Shown here piece by piece: positions 1 through 10,309 of a stretch of 64,000 bases of DNA. Origin of the DNA: Candidatus Methylopumilus universalis (GTDB lineage Bacteria > Pseudomonadota > Gammaproteobacteria > Burkholderiales > Methylophilaceae); contig NZ_CP040968.1 of the NCBI RefSeq assembly GCF_006365315.1, positions 1 through 64,000 of the forward strand, given 5' to 3'. Position 1 is the first letter of the stretch. Each line of letters begins with the position of its first letter. Made by a program: the position numbers and the translations under genes. The notes beneath the pieces are model-generated. The model was not told where the DNA came from. It did no database searches and saw only the letters and a program-made list of their open reading frames with translations.

Positions 1-1392
1 ATGGAAAATTTTTGGACTCACTGTCTCGAACGCTTTAAAAAAGAGCTCTCCGCTCAGCAATTTAATACCTGGATTAAGCCACTTAGGTTCGAACACGACC
101 AAGATAAAATTAAAATATTAGCCCCCAATAAGTTTGTGCAACAGTGGGTAAAAGATCGCTTTGCACAAAAAATTGAATTGCTAGCTAAAGAACTGCTACC
201 CCAGGTCACTAAAGTAGAATTCGCTATACGCGCTATTAAAGAATCTATATTGCCTAAAAAAGAGGCAGTTTTATCAAAAGCTTTAGCCATATCTCCCCAA
301 AACAATGTGGCCGATGCACCCCCTCATGAAACAACCAAAAAAAGTGCGGGTGGCACGCTTAAAGAAGTCAAAGCATCTGGCCTGAATACTCAATTTACAT
401 TTGAAAGCTTTGTGACAGGCAAAGCCAATCAATTAGCTTGCGCTGCAGCAATGCAAGTAGCTGAAAATCCAGGCAAAGCATATAACCCGCTTTTTATATA
501 TGGCGGCGTGGGCTTAGGTAAGACGCACTTAATTCAAGCGATTGGTAATCATCTAAAACATATCCAGCCTGACGCAAAAATTAAATATCTTCACGCCGAG
601 CGCTACGTATCCGATGTAGTTAAAGCTTATGAAAATAAAGCTTTCGATGCTTTCAAAAAAAATTATCATTCATTAGATTTGCTATTGATTGATGATATTC
701 AGTTTTTTTCGAAAAAAAATCGCACACAAGAAGAGTTTTTTTATGCATTCAATGCGCTCATTGAAAATAAAAAACAAATTATTATTACATGCGACAGCTA
801 TCCAAAAGAAATTGAAGGTGTCGATGAGCGCTTGAGAACCCGATTTAGTTGGGGACTTACAGTGGCGATTGAACCGCCTGAACTTGAAATGCGCGTTGCC
901 ATTCTGCTAAAAAAAGCAGAAGAAAATAAAATGAAAATTTCTGAAGAGGTTGCATTCTTTATTGCAAAACAAATTCGCTCTAACGTGCGTGAATTAGAAG
1001 GCGCATTAAATAGAATATTAGCGATGTCTAATTTTACAAAATCAGCGATTGATATTCATTTAGCCAAAGATGCATTGAAGGATCTAATTGCAGTGCGCGG
1101 ACGTCAAGTGAGTGTTGAGAACATCCAAAAAACAGTGGCTGAGTATTTTAAAATTAAAATATCTGACATGTTAAGTAAAAAACGTTCGCGCAACTATTCA
1201 AAACCAAGACAGCTTGCTATGGCATTAACAAGAGAGCTAACTAATTTAAGCTTTCCTGAAATTGGTGAGGCTTATGGCGGTCGACACCACACAACCGTAA
1301 TGCATGCATGTGAGGAAATTGAGCAATTACGATTAAGCAATCAATCAATTGCACAAGACTTAGGAATACTTAAACAAGTACTCAAGGGCTAA
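1..1392 (+). CDS. dnaA: Chromosomal replication initiator DnaA
   Basis: Initiates chromosome replication by binding DnaA boxes and melting oriC. The 463-residue protein has the usual four-part layout: an N-terminal helicase/DiaA-interaction domain, a variable linker (about 85-125), an AAA+ core with Walker A GGVGLGKTH at 168-176 and Walker B LLLIDD at about 227-232, and a C-terminal DNA-binding domain ending in the signature YGGRHHTTVMHA. Length matches the family. It is the first gene of the window, followed by a gap rich in DnaA boxes and then dnaN and gyrB, the standard origin arrangement. No upstream sequence is visible, so its promoter cannot be judged. Confidence 0.98.
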   Translation: MENFWTHCLERFKKELSAQQFNTWIKPLRFEHDQDKIKILAPNKFVQQWVKDRFAQKIELLAKELLPQVTKVEFAIRAIKESILPKKEAVLSKALAISPQNNVADAPPHETTKKSAGGTLKEVKASGLNTQFTFESFVTGKANQLACAAAMQVAENPGKAYNPLFIYGGVGLGKTHLIQAIGNHLKHIQPDAKIKYLHAERYVSDVVKAYENKAFDAFKKNYHSLDLLLIDDIQFFSKKNRTQEEFFYAFNALIENKKQIIITCDSYPKEIEGVDERLRTRFSWGLTVAIEPPELEMRVAILLKKAEENKMKISEEVAFFIAKQIRSNVRELEGALNRILAMSNFTKSAIDIHLAKDALKDLIAVRGRQVSVENIQKTVAEYFKIKISDMLSKKRSRNYSKPRQLAMALTRELTNLSFPEIGEAYGGRHHTTVMHACEEIEQLRLSNQSIAQDLGILKQVLKG

Positions 1393-1400
1393 TTAAACCC

Positions 1401-1554
1401 TGTGGAATGGCTGTGGACGAGTTGTGGGTAAGTCGTATTTTTAAAAAATATGCGTTTTTTATCCACAATTCATCCACAAGTAATTACAATAGAAATGCAT
1501 AGTTATTCACAAGATAACCATATGTTTATATTAAGGTTTATAAGGTTATCCATA
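1401..1554. other. DnaA-box cluster, probable oriC
   Basis: The 229-bp dnaA-dnaN gap holds several matches to the DnaA box TTATCCACA. Forward: a perfect box at 1459-1467, TCATCCACA at 1470-1478, TTATTCACA at 1503-1511 and TTATCCATA at 1546-1554. Reverse: TGTGGACGA at 1412-1420 and TGTGGGTAA at 1423-1431, with a weaker one at 1402-1410. The following stretch (1560-1612) is almost pure A/T and could be the unwinding element. The position between dnaA and dnaN is a common origin site. It also must carry any dnaN promoter. Origin function is inferred. Confidence 0.75.
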
Positions 1555-1621
1555 GAAAACCTCACTATTATTACTATTATTAGATTTATATATTAAAAAA
1601 CATTAAATAAAGAAGAACGAT

Positions 1622-2722
1622 ATGAATATAAAAATTAATCGAGATGCATTACTTAAACCTCTCGCTAATGTTGCAAGTATTGTGGAACGTAAACACGCAC
1701 TTCCAATTCTTTCGAATATTTTAATTCAAGGTAAGGATGGTCAGGTGCAACTCACCGCTACTGATTTGGAGATGCAAGTATCTTTAAGTTTTAAAGCGGA
1801 CCTAAAAGAAGAGATTGCTACTACCATATCTGCAAGAAAATTTTTTGACATCACAAGATCATTACCTGATGACTGTGTAATTGATATTGCAATTAAAGAT
1901 AGCCGTGTTGCAGTTAAGGCTAATAAGAGTCGTTTTGCTATTCAAACATTACCCGCAAAAGATTATCCAGTAATGACAAAAGCCTCAAGTGAAGCTGTGG
2001 TAATTACAATTTCTCAAATTCAACTCAAACGTTTATTAAAGCAAGTTGAGTTTGCAATGGCACAACAAGATATTCGTTATTATTTAAATGGTTTGTTATT
2101 TGAAGTGAATGGCAATCAACTTAATATTGTGGGCACTGATGGCCATCGTTTAAGTTTTACATCAATTCATTTAGATCAAAACTACAATAAAACAGAAGTG
2201 ATTCTTCCTAGAAAAACAGTGATTGAATTAATTAAACTTCTTAACGAAACAGAAGAGTTGGTGTCAGTCGAGCTTTACAAGGGCCAAGTTAGTTTTAATT
2301 TTAATGACATACAGCTTATTTCAAAAGTTATTGATGGTAAATTCCCAGATTACACTCGTGTTATTCCTGAGGGGCACAACAACCAATTCACAATTGATCG
2401 ATCACAGTTTTTAACTTCATTGCAGCGCGCATCAATTTTATCAAACGAAAAATATCGCGGCATTCGCATGATGATTGCAGATAATAATTTGAAGTTAATT
2501 AGCACAAATACAGAACAAGAAGAAGCTGAAGAGGAATTAGAAATCCAATACCAACAAGATCCTATTGATATTGGTTTTAATGTGACATACTTAATTGATG
2601 TGCTCACAAACATTCAAGAAGACAAAGTAACTCTAGCATTCTTGGATACGAATAGCAGTTGCTTATTTACAATACCGAACAATAATGACTACAAATATGT
2701 AGTCATGCCAATGCGCATTTAA
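1622..2722 (+). CDS. dnaN: DNA polymerase III sliding clamp (beta subunit)
   Basis: Forms the ring-shaped homodimer that tethers DNA polymerase III to DNA and recruits other replication and repair factors. The 366-residue length is exactly the bacterial clamp length (three repeated clamp domains of about 120 residues). Recognisable parts are the N-terminal segment ending in KHALPILSNIL, the GTDGHRLS motif near residue 173 in the middle domain, and the C-terminal VVMPMRI, the conserved end of beta clamps that lines the client-binding pocket. It sits between the putative oriC and gyrB. An AGAAGA-like ribosome-binding site precedes the ATG. Confidence 0.98.
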   Translation: MNIKINRDALLKPLANVASIVERKHALPILSNILIQGKDGQVQLTATDLEMQVSLSFKADLKEEIATTISARKFFDITRSLPDDCVIDIAIKDSRVAVKANKSRFAIQTLPAKDYPVMTKASSEAVVITISQIQLKRLLKQVEFAMAQQDIRYYLNGLLFEVNGNQLNIVGTDGHRLSFTSIHLDQNYNKTEVILPRKTVIELIKLLNETEELVSVELYKGQVSFNFNDIQLISKVIDGKFPDYTRVIPEGHNNQFTIDRSQFLTSLQRASILSNEKYRGIRMMIADNNLKLISTNTEQEEAEEELEIQYQQDPIDIGFNVTYLIDVLTNIQEDKVTLAFLDTNSSCLFTIPNNNDYKYVVMPMRI

Positions 2723-2732
2723 TTCAATTTAA

Positions 2733-5165
<2,433 letters not shown>

Positions 5166-5178
5166 TTTTGGTTAATTT

Positions 5179-6078
5179 ATGACGCTAAGTGAATTAAGAT
5201 TTGTGGTGGCTTTGGCTAAAGAGAAAAATTTTAGACGTGCCGCAAACAAATGTTTTGTGAGTCAACCAGCATTAAGCTTAGCAATTAAAAAATTAGAAGA
5301 AGAGCTTAATGTTTCTTTGTTTGAGAGAAGTCGCACCGAAGTTACTATAACTGAAATTGGCGAAAAGATTGTTGAGCAAGCCAATATTATTTTAGAGCAA
5401 GTTGAAAAGATAAAATCATTCGCCAAATCTGGCGGTGACCCTCTAGATGGATTAATTAAAGTTGGAATGATTCATTCGGTCGGCCCTTACTTGTTGCCGC
5501 AAATTATTCCTATCTTAAGAAAAATCGCGCCAAAAATGCCCCTTGAGGTTGAAGAAAATATTACCGCGAGTCTGGAGCTACAATTAAAAAATGGACAAAT
5601 TGACGCAGCGATTGTAGCTTTGCCGTTTAACATTCCAGGTATACATGTTTTGCCGCTTTATAAAGAAGAGTTTGTCGTCGCTGTTCCGAACAATCATCCT
5701 TGGGCATCACGTAAAAATATTCACCCAAAAGAATTAAGCGACGAAAAAGTATTGCTTTTAAATAGTGGGCATTGCTTTAGTTTACAAGTGGTTGAGTCAT
5801 GCCCAGATTTATCGAAAAAAGGAGAGGTGCTACAAGGTAATTCACTTGAAACGATTCGTAATATGGTGGCATCGAATTTGGGGATTACAGTGTTGCCGAA
5901 AAGTGCAACATCAGATCGCTACCAAAATCATTTAATAAAAGTCATTCCTTTTATTAAGCCTGTTCCTTCACGAACAATTGCAATTGCCTATCGAAAAAGT
6001 TTTGTGCGAATGAACGCTGTAGAAAAAATCTCAGAAGCAATACGATTGATTAAAACAGATACGATTGAAATGATATAA
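5179..6078 (+). CDS. oxyR: LysR-family peroxide sensor OxyR
   Basis: A 299-residue LysR-type regulator: N-terminal winged helix-turn-helix (residues 1-60, with FVSQPALSLAIKKLE) and a C-terminal substrate-binding-like sensor domain. Two cysteines fall at residues 199 and 208 in the contexts SGHCFSL and ESCPDL. This is the same numbering and spacing as the disulfide pair of E. coli OxyR, so I call it a hydrogen-peroxide sensor rather than a generic LysR protein. It starts 13 bp after gyrB and ends in a strong hairpin. No catalase, peroxiredoxin or Dps gene lies within the window, so targets must be elsewhere. Confidence 0.88.
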   Translation: MTLSELRFVVALAKEKNFRRAANKCFVSQPALSLAIKKLEEELNVSLFERSRTEVTITEIGEKIVEQANIILEQVEKIKSFAKSGGDPLDGLIKVGMIHSVGPYLLPQIIPILRKIAPKMPLEVEENITASLELQLKNGQIDAAIVALPFNIPGIHVLPLYKEEFVVAVPNNHPWASRKNIHPKELSDEKVLLLNSGHCFSLQVVESCPDLSKKGEVLQGNSLETIRNMVASNLGITVLPKSATSDRYQNHLIKVIPFIKPVPSRTIAIAYRKSFVRMNAVEKISEAIRLIKTDTIEMI

Positions 6079-6106
6079 GAAGCGTTATTTATAGGTAACG
6101 CTTCTT
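6077..6106. terminator. Hairpin between oxyR and the DUF2892 gene
   Basis: Perfect 11-bp inverted repeat (arms 6077-6087 and 6096-6106, AAGAAGCGTTA and its complement) with an 8-nt loop, lying between two convergent genes and overlapping the end of oxyR. It lacks a long T-run on either side, so intrinsic termination is plausible but not certain. Confidence 0.6.
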
Positions 6107-6121
6107 AATATGGATAAGCGA

Positions 6122-6439
6122 TTAACGAGCCGCGCGTCTTCTTTTTGGAGCCGCTTTACGTTTAGCTGGTTTTTTTGCAGCAACTTTACGAGCTGGTTTA
6201 CGTCTAGCAGCTGGTTTTTTTGCAGCAGGTGATCTTGCAGGAGCTTTCTTAGAACCAAGACCTAAAACAGATTTGAGTGGACATGAAGCTAAAACACCAG
6301 TGCCTAATAAGAAAACACCAACGACTTCATCAACAATACCATATTCAAAAACAGAGTAACCACCAATTGCTTGACCTAATACAGCAGCGCCAACAGCAAT
6401 ACGAACTACTCTTTCTAAACCTTTAACATTCGTCTTCAT
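6122..6439 (-). CDS. DUF2892 membrane protein with histone-H1-like tail
   Basis: 105 residues in two clearly different halves. Residues 1-62 resemble the DUF2892 (YgaP-like inner-membrane) domain: MKTNVKGLERVVRI start, two hydrophobic segments, and the SCPLKSVLG motif typical of this domain. Residues 63-105 are a low-complexity tail of Lys, Arg, Ala and Pro (KKPAARRKPARKVAAKK-like) resembling eukaryotic H1 or AlgP tails. The DUF2892 half should sit in the inner membrane; the tail could contact nucleic acid or the anionic membrane surface, which is inference. It stands alone between oxyR and prmA, with an AAGGATAG ribosome-binding site just upstream. Confidence 0.75.
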   Translation of the reverse strand: MKTNVKGLERVVRIAVGAAVLGQAIGGYSVFEYGIVDEVVGVFLLGTGVLASCPLKSVLGLGSKKAPARSPAAKKPAARRKPARKVAAKKPAKRKAAPKRRRAAR

Positions 6440-6490
6440 TTACTATCCTTTTTATTAAGAGGAGTTTGCATCATAAACGAATTAAAAAAT

Positions 6491-7390
6491 TTAGGAAATA
6501 CTTTTTTTAGTGCCTGACAGCAAAATCCAGCCTTCGCGCTCAATAGGTTTGTTTAAATTAAACCATGCGCTATATATTTGAGTCAGCATCTCGACTTGTT
6601 CTTTCAATATACCAGATAACGCAATTTTTCCTTCTGGCCTGCAAGCCTTTGCTATGATGGGTGCCAGGACGGATAGCGCGCTTGATAAAATATTTGCAAC
6701 CACTATATCAGCTTCAAAAGTTAGTGATGACTCTGAATTGTAAAATTGAATATCGACATGATTTTCTTGTGCATTATGTTTGCTTGCAATAATGGCTTGA
6801 GGATCAATATCAACACCTATTACTTCTTTTGCACCACATTTTTTTGCTGCAATAGACAAAATACCTGAACCACATCCGTAATCTAAAACACGATCATTAA
6901 TATTCACTTCTTTAATAAGCCACTCTAAGCATAAGTGTGTTGTAGGGTGACTTCCTGTACCAAATGCTAACCCAGGATCTAAGATAATATTGATGGCATC
7001 AGGATTGGGTGAAGTATGCCAACTTGGTACGATCCAAAGCTTATCAAAAACACTGATGGGTTCAAATTGTGATTGAGTCAAAGCAACCCAATTTTGTTCT
7101 TCGACAGATTCAACTGTGAAATCAATATTAGATAAACCGGTAATAGTTTTCAGTTCATTGATGATAGTGTCGATAGATACATCGGCATTAAAAAGAGATT
7201 CAACCGTATTGTGTTGCCAAATTGTGTTGCTTGGAATGTTAGGCTCACCAAAAAGTGCTTCTTCATTTTCACTATTAAGATAAGAGTCTTCGATAGAACA
7301 TGAAAGAGCGCCGAGTTCAATTAAAGCATCACTCATGCTATGTGCATATGCTGCACTTGCTCGGATTTTAAGATTAATCCAAGCGGCCAT
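6491..7390 (-). CDS. prmA: Ribosomal protein L11 methyltransferase
   Basis: SAM-dependent methyltransferase that trimethylates ribosomal protein L11. The 299-residue protein has a substrate-recognition N-terminal domain and a Rossmann-type methyltransferase domain. Visible are FGTGSHPTTHLCLEWL, diagnostic for PrmA, followed by the SAM-binding motif LDYGCGSGILSIAAKK near residue 165, and VVANILSSALSVLAP (the NILxxxL region). It begins immediately after the accC stop codon with no gap, so it is translationally linked as the last gene of the dsbD-tlpA-aroQ-accB-accC-prmA set. Length agrees with E. coli PrmA (293 residues). Confidence 0.96.
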   Translation of the reverse strand: MAAWINLKIRASAAYAHSMSDALIELGALSCSIEDSYLNSENEEALFGEPNIPSNTIWQHNTVESLFNADVSIDTIINELKTITGLSNIDFTVESVEEQNWVALTQSQFEPISVFDKLWIVPSWHTSPNPDAINIILDPGLAFGTGSHPTTHLCLEWLIKEVNINDRVLDYGCGSGILSIAAKKCGAKEVIGVDIDPQAIIASKHNAQENHVDIQFYNSESSLTFEADIVVANILSSALSVLAPIIAKACRPEGKIALSGILKEQVEMLTQIYSAWFNLNKPIEREGWILLSGTKKSIS

Positions 7391-8740
7391 TTATTTTTTT
7401 TGTATGCCGAGTTTTTTTTCTAAGTAATGAATGCTGACGCCGCCATTATTAAATGCAAGATCAGCCATGAGGTCTTTGTGTAAAGGAATATTTGTTTTAA
7501 TGCCTTCGACGACCATTTCAGATAAAGCAACACGCATTCTCGCAATTGCTTGATCGCGCGTATCACCATAGGTAATTAATTTACCGATCATAGAGTCATA
7601 ATTGGAAGGGACTGTGTAGCCCCCGTAGGTATGAGTATCTACTCGCACGCCAGGGCCTCCAGGCATATGAAATGTAGTAACTTTTCCTGGAGAAGGGACA
7701 AAGCTATAAGGATCTTCGGCATTAATTCGACATTCAATTGCATGGCCTTTAAAGACAATGTCTTTTTGTTTAAACGGTAATTTTTCACCGGCAGCAATCT
7801 TGATTTGTTGTTGAACAATATCAATGCCTGTTATGAATTCAGTGACAGGGTGTTCAACTTGTAATCGTGTATTCATTTCAATGAAATAAAATTCATTATT
7901 TTCATATAAGAACTCAAAAGTACCAGCACCACGATAGTTAATTTTTCGGCATGCTTCCGCACAGCGCTCACCAATTTTTTCACGAATTTTTTGTGATAAA
8001 CCAGGCGCAGGGGCTTCTTCAATAATTTTTTGGTGGCGACGCTGAAGTGAGCAATCACGCTCACCAAGATATACAGCATTACCGTGCTCATCAGAAAGAA
8101 CTTGAAATTCAATATGACGCGGCTTTTCTAAAAATTTTTCCATATACACAACAGGGTTGCCAAAAGCAGCTTGTGCTTCCTGTTTCGTCATATTCACTGA
8201 AGCAATTAAAGCAGCCTCCGTATGAACTACGCGCATGCCCCTGCCACCACCACCACCAGCAGCTTTAATAATGATGGGGTAACCAATTTTTTTAGCAATG
8301 GCGATTATTTCTTTGGGTTCATCAGGAAGTGCACCTTCAGATCCAGGAACACAAGGCACGCCTGCTTCTTTCATGGCATTTTTTGCGCTGACTTTGTCGC
8401 CCATGAGACGAATCGTTTCTGGACGAGGACCAATAAATACAAAACCACTTTGTTGAACGCGCTCTGCAAAATCTGCATTCTCAGACAAAAAGCCATAGCC
8501 AGGATGGATGGCTTCTGCATCTGTCACTTCTGCAGCGCTAATGACAGCCGGGATATTTAAATAACTTTGCGCAGAGGGTGCTGGACCAATACATACTGAT
8601 TCATCAGACAATTTGACGTATTTTGCATCTCGGTCTGCTTCGGAATGGACGGTCACTGTTTTAATGCCAAGCTCGCGACATGCGCGCAATACTCTCAGTG
8701 CTATTTCGCCGCGATTAGCGATCAGTATTTTTTCAAACAT
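7391..8740 (-). CDS. accC: Acetyl-CoA carboxylase, biotin carboxylase subunit
   Basis: ATP-dependent carboxylation of the biotin carried on AccB, the first half-reaction of malonyl-CoA synthesis. 449 residues, identical in length to E. coli AccC. Seen in order: [19 protein letters not shown] start, the Gly-rich ATP-grasp loop [14 protein letters not shown] near residue 160, [13 protein letters not shown], the [12 protein letters not shown] segment and the catalytic/metal region [16 protein letters not shown] near residue 290. It lies 8 bp after accB and abuts prmA. The accA and accD subunits are not in the window. Confidence 0.98.
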   Translation of the reverse strand: MFEKILIANRGEIALRVLRACRELGIKTVTVHSEADRDAKYVKLSDESVCIGPAPSAQSYLNIPAVISAAEVTDAEAIHPGYGFLSENADFAERVQQSGFVFIGPRPETIRLMGDKVSAKNAMKEAGVPCVPGSEGALPDEPKEIIAIAKKIGYPIIIKAAGGGGGRGMRVVHTEAALIASVNMTKQEAQAAFGNPVVYMEKFLEKPRHIEFQVLSDEHGNAVYLGERDCSLQRRHQKIIEEAPAPGLSQKIREKIGERCAEACRKINYRGAGTFEFLYENNEFYFIEMNTRLQVEHPVTEFITGIDIVQQQIKIAAGEKLPFKQKDIVFKGHAIECRINAEDPYSFVPSPGKVTTFHMPGGPGVRVDTHTYGGYTVPSNYDSMIGKLITYGDTRDQAIARMRVALSEMVVEGIKTNIPLHKDLMADLAFNNGGVSIHYLEKKLGIQKK

Positions 8741-8748
8741 AAAATAAG

Positions 8749-9216
8749 TTAGCCGATAATAAAGAGAGTTTCGCCGTATTCGACGGGCTGGCCATTTTCA
8801 ACCAAAATCTTTTTAATCGTGCCAGTAGCATCAGCCTCAATTTCATTAAGTAATTTCATAGCCTCAATGATACAAAGAGTGTCACCTTTAGTAACTTTAG
8901 ATCCTACATCGACAAAAACTTTCGCATCAGGCGAAGGCGAGCGATAGAATGTTCCCACCATAGGTGAATTCACTGCATGACCATCTATTTTTTCTGCAAC
9001 AGGTTTAGTTTCTGAAGTGGCTCCTTCTGATGGAGCAGCCATTTGAGGCTGATGGCTCATTTGTTGAGGCGCTTGTATATAGTGTGTCATAGGTGTCGCT
9101 TGGTTCATAAGTTGCCGGCTGATTTTTACCTTTTCCTCACCCTCGGTGAGTTCAAGTTCGGCGATACCAGACTCTTCTACTAAATCGATTAATTTTTTAA
9201 GTTTGCGTAAATCCAT
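8749..9216 (-). CDS. accB: Biotin carboxyl carrier protein
   Basis: Carries the biotin that shuttles CO2 between AccC and the carboxyltransferase in fatty-acid synthesis. The 155-residue protein has an N-terminal [18 protein letters not shown] helix, a Met/Gln/Pro-rich flexible linker (about 36-75), and a C-terminal biotinyl domain with the attachment lysine K121 in the EAMKL motif. The start has a good GAGGTCAT ribosome-binding region. It is transcribed after aroQ (21-bp gap) and before accC, the usual aroQ-accB-accC order of beta- and gammaproteobacteria. Confidence 0.98.
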   Translation of the reverse strand: MDLRKLKKLIDLVEESGIAELELTEGEEKVKISRQLMNQATPMTHYIQAPQQMSHQPQMAAPSEGATSETKPVAEKIDGHAVNSPMVGTFYRSPSPDAKVFVDVGSKVTKGDTLCIIEAMKLLNEIEADATGTIKKILVENGQPVEYGETLFIIG

Positions 9217-9237
9217 AATGACCTCTTTTTTAAAACT

Positions 9238-9675
9238 TTAAGCGTTAATTGCAAAATTAAGGGCTGCTATATAACCATCTGCACCTAGGCCGCTAATAAC
9301 TGCGACTGCGATATCAGAAAAATAGGAGTGATGCCTAAAAGGCTCCCTTGCATATACATTAGATAAATGAACTTCAATAAATGGTACTTTGACAGCAGAG
9401 AGTGCGTCACGCATTGCAACGGATGTGTGGGTATAAGCTGCCGGATTAATAATTAGAAAATCAACTTTGTCATTGTGAAGCGACTGTATTTTGTTTACCA
9501 AGTCTCCTTCGCTATTGCTTTGCATCGTTTCAAGCTTAATAGACTTCGCAGATGCTATGGTTTTTAACGCTTGATCGATGTCTTCTAAGGTCTGTTTGCC
9601 GTAGTGTTGTGGCTCACGCTCACCTAGGAGATTTAGGTTGGGCCCATGCAAAACTAAGATTGATTTTGTTGCCAT
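9238..9675 (-). CDS. aroQ: Type II 3-dehydroquinate dehydratase
   Basis: Third step of the shikimate pathway, dehydrating 3-dehydroquinate to 3-dehydroshikimate. At 145 residues it is the small dodecameric type II enzyme, unrelated to AroD. Motifs: [16 protein letters not shown], containing the catalytic tyrosine and the flexible-lid arginine, [16 protein letters not shown] with the substrate-contacting Asn and the following His region, and [17 protein letters not shown] with the catalytic histidine. It is located 85 bp downstream of the tlpA-like gene and 21 bp before accB on the same strand. Confidence 0.97.
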   Translation of the reverse strand: MATKSILVLHGPNLNLLGEREPQHYGKQTLEDIDQALKTIASAKSIKLETMQSNSEGDLVNKIQSLHNDKVDFLIINPAAYTHTSVAMRDALSAVKVPFIEVHLSNVYAREPFRHHSYFSDIAVAVISGLGADGYIAALNFAINA

Positions 9676-9760
9676 GTGTCGCGTTTTTCTTGAATCTATG
9701 GAAGTTAATTTTGCCGAAAATAACGTTTTTTGTCTACAAATTAGACGAAATTAAGGAAAA

Positions 9761-10309
9761 TTAAAGGTTTTTTGAGGGTTGCAATAAAGGCTTGGTTATG
9801 GCATCCAATTGGTCTTTATTTACGCGACCGAGAATTGTTTTTTGGATGTTACCTTCTGAATTGATGATTACAGTATAAGGCAAAATACCCTCCTTGTTCC
9901 CTAAATTTTTACTCAAAATCACCCCTTTATCTTCATCTACAAATATAGGATAAGTTACTTTGGTCTTTTTAAGATAGGATTGCACGGCTTTTTCCTCATC
10001 AATCGCAATGCCAACCACCACAAGGTTTTTAGACTTATTTTCAGTATAGAAATTAGATAATTCAGGCATTTCTTCGCGACAAGGCTCACACCAGGTTGCC
10101 CAAAAATTGAGCACAATGGTTTTATCTTGAAATTGTTTGAGGTTTTGAGGCTTGCCATCAGGATCATTTATGACCGATGCAAATAATGGGGCAGATGAGG
10201 AGCTGTTTTTTTCTGCAGGTTTTAAAAAAATGCGAGAAAAGGAAAATCCTAAAAAAATAATAGCAACCACATAGATGGTTATATGCAGTTTAGTTTTATT
10301 GATTTTCAT
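9761..10309 (-). CDS. TlpA/ResA-family thioredoxin-like protein, membrane anchored
   Basis: 182 residues: a single N-terminal membrane anchor (about 9-28), then a periplasmic thioredoxin fold with the redox motif WATWCEPCREEMPEL (CEPC) near residue 75 and a cis-proline region ILPYTVII. Such proteins reduce specific periplasmic disulfides, for example in cytochrome c maturation. The start codon overlaps the end of dsbD by 14 bp, so the two are translationally coupled, and DsbD is the natural electron donor for this protein. The exact substrate cannot be told from sequence. No ccm genes are present nearby. Confidence 0.88.
   Translation of the reverse strand: MKINKTKLHITIYVVAIIFLGFSFSRIFLKPAEKNSSSSAPLFASVINDPDGKPQNLKQFQDKTIVLNFWATWCEPCREEMPELSNFYTENKSKNLVVVGIAIDEEKAVQSYLKKTKVTYPIFVDEDKGVILSKNLGNKEGILPYTVIINSEGNIQKTILGRVNKDQLDAITKPLLQPSKNL

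Noticed and set aside
8222-8560. 112-codon plus-strand frame inside accC
   Set aside because: Antisense shadow of a highly conserved gene; composition (His/Thr runs, scattered Cys) is not protein-like.
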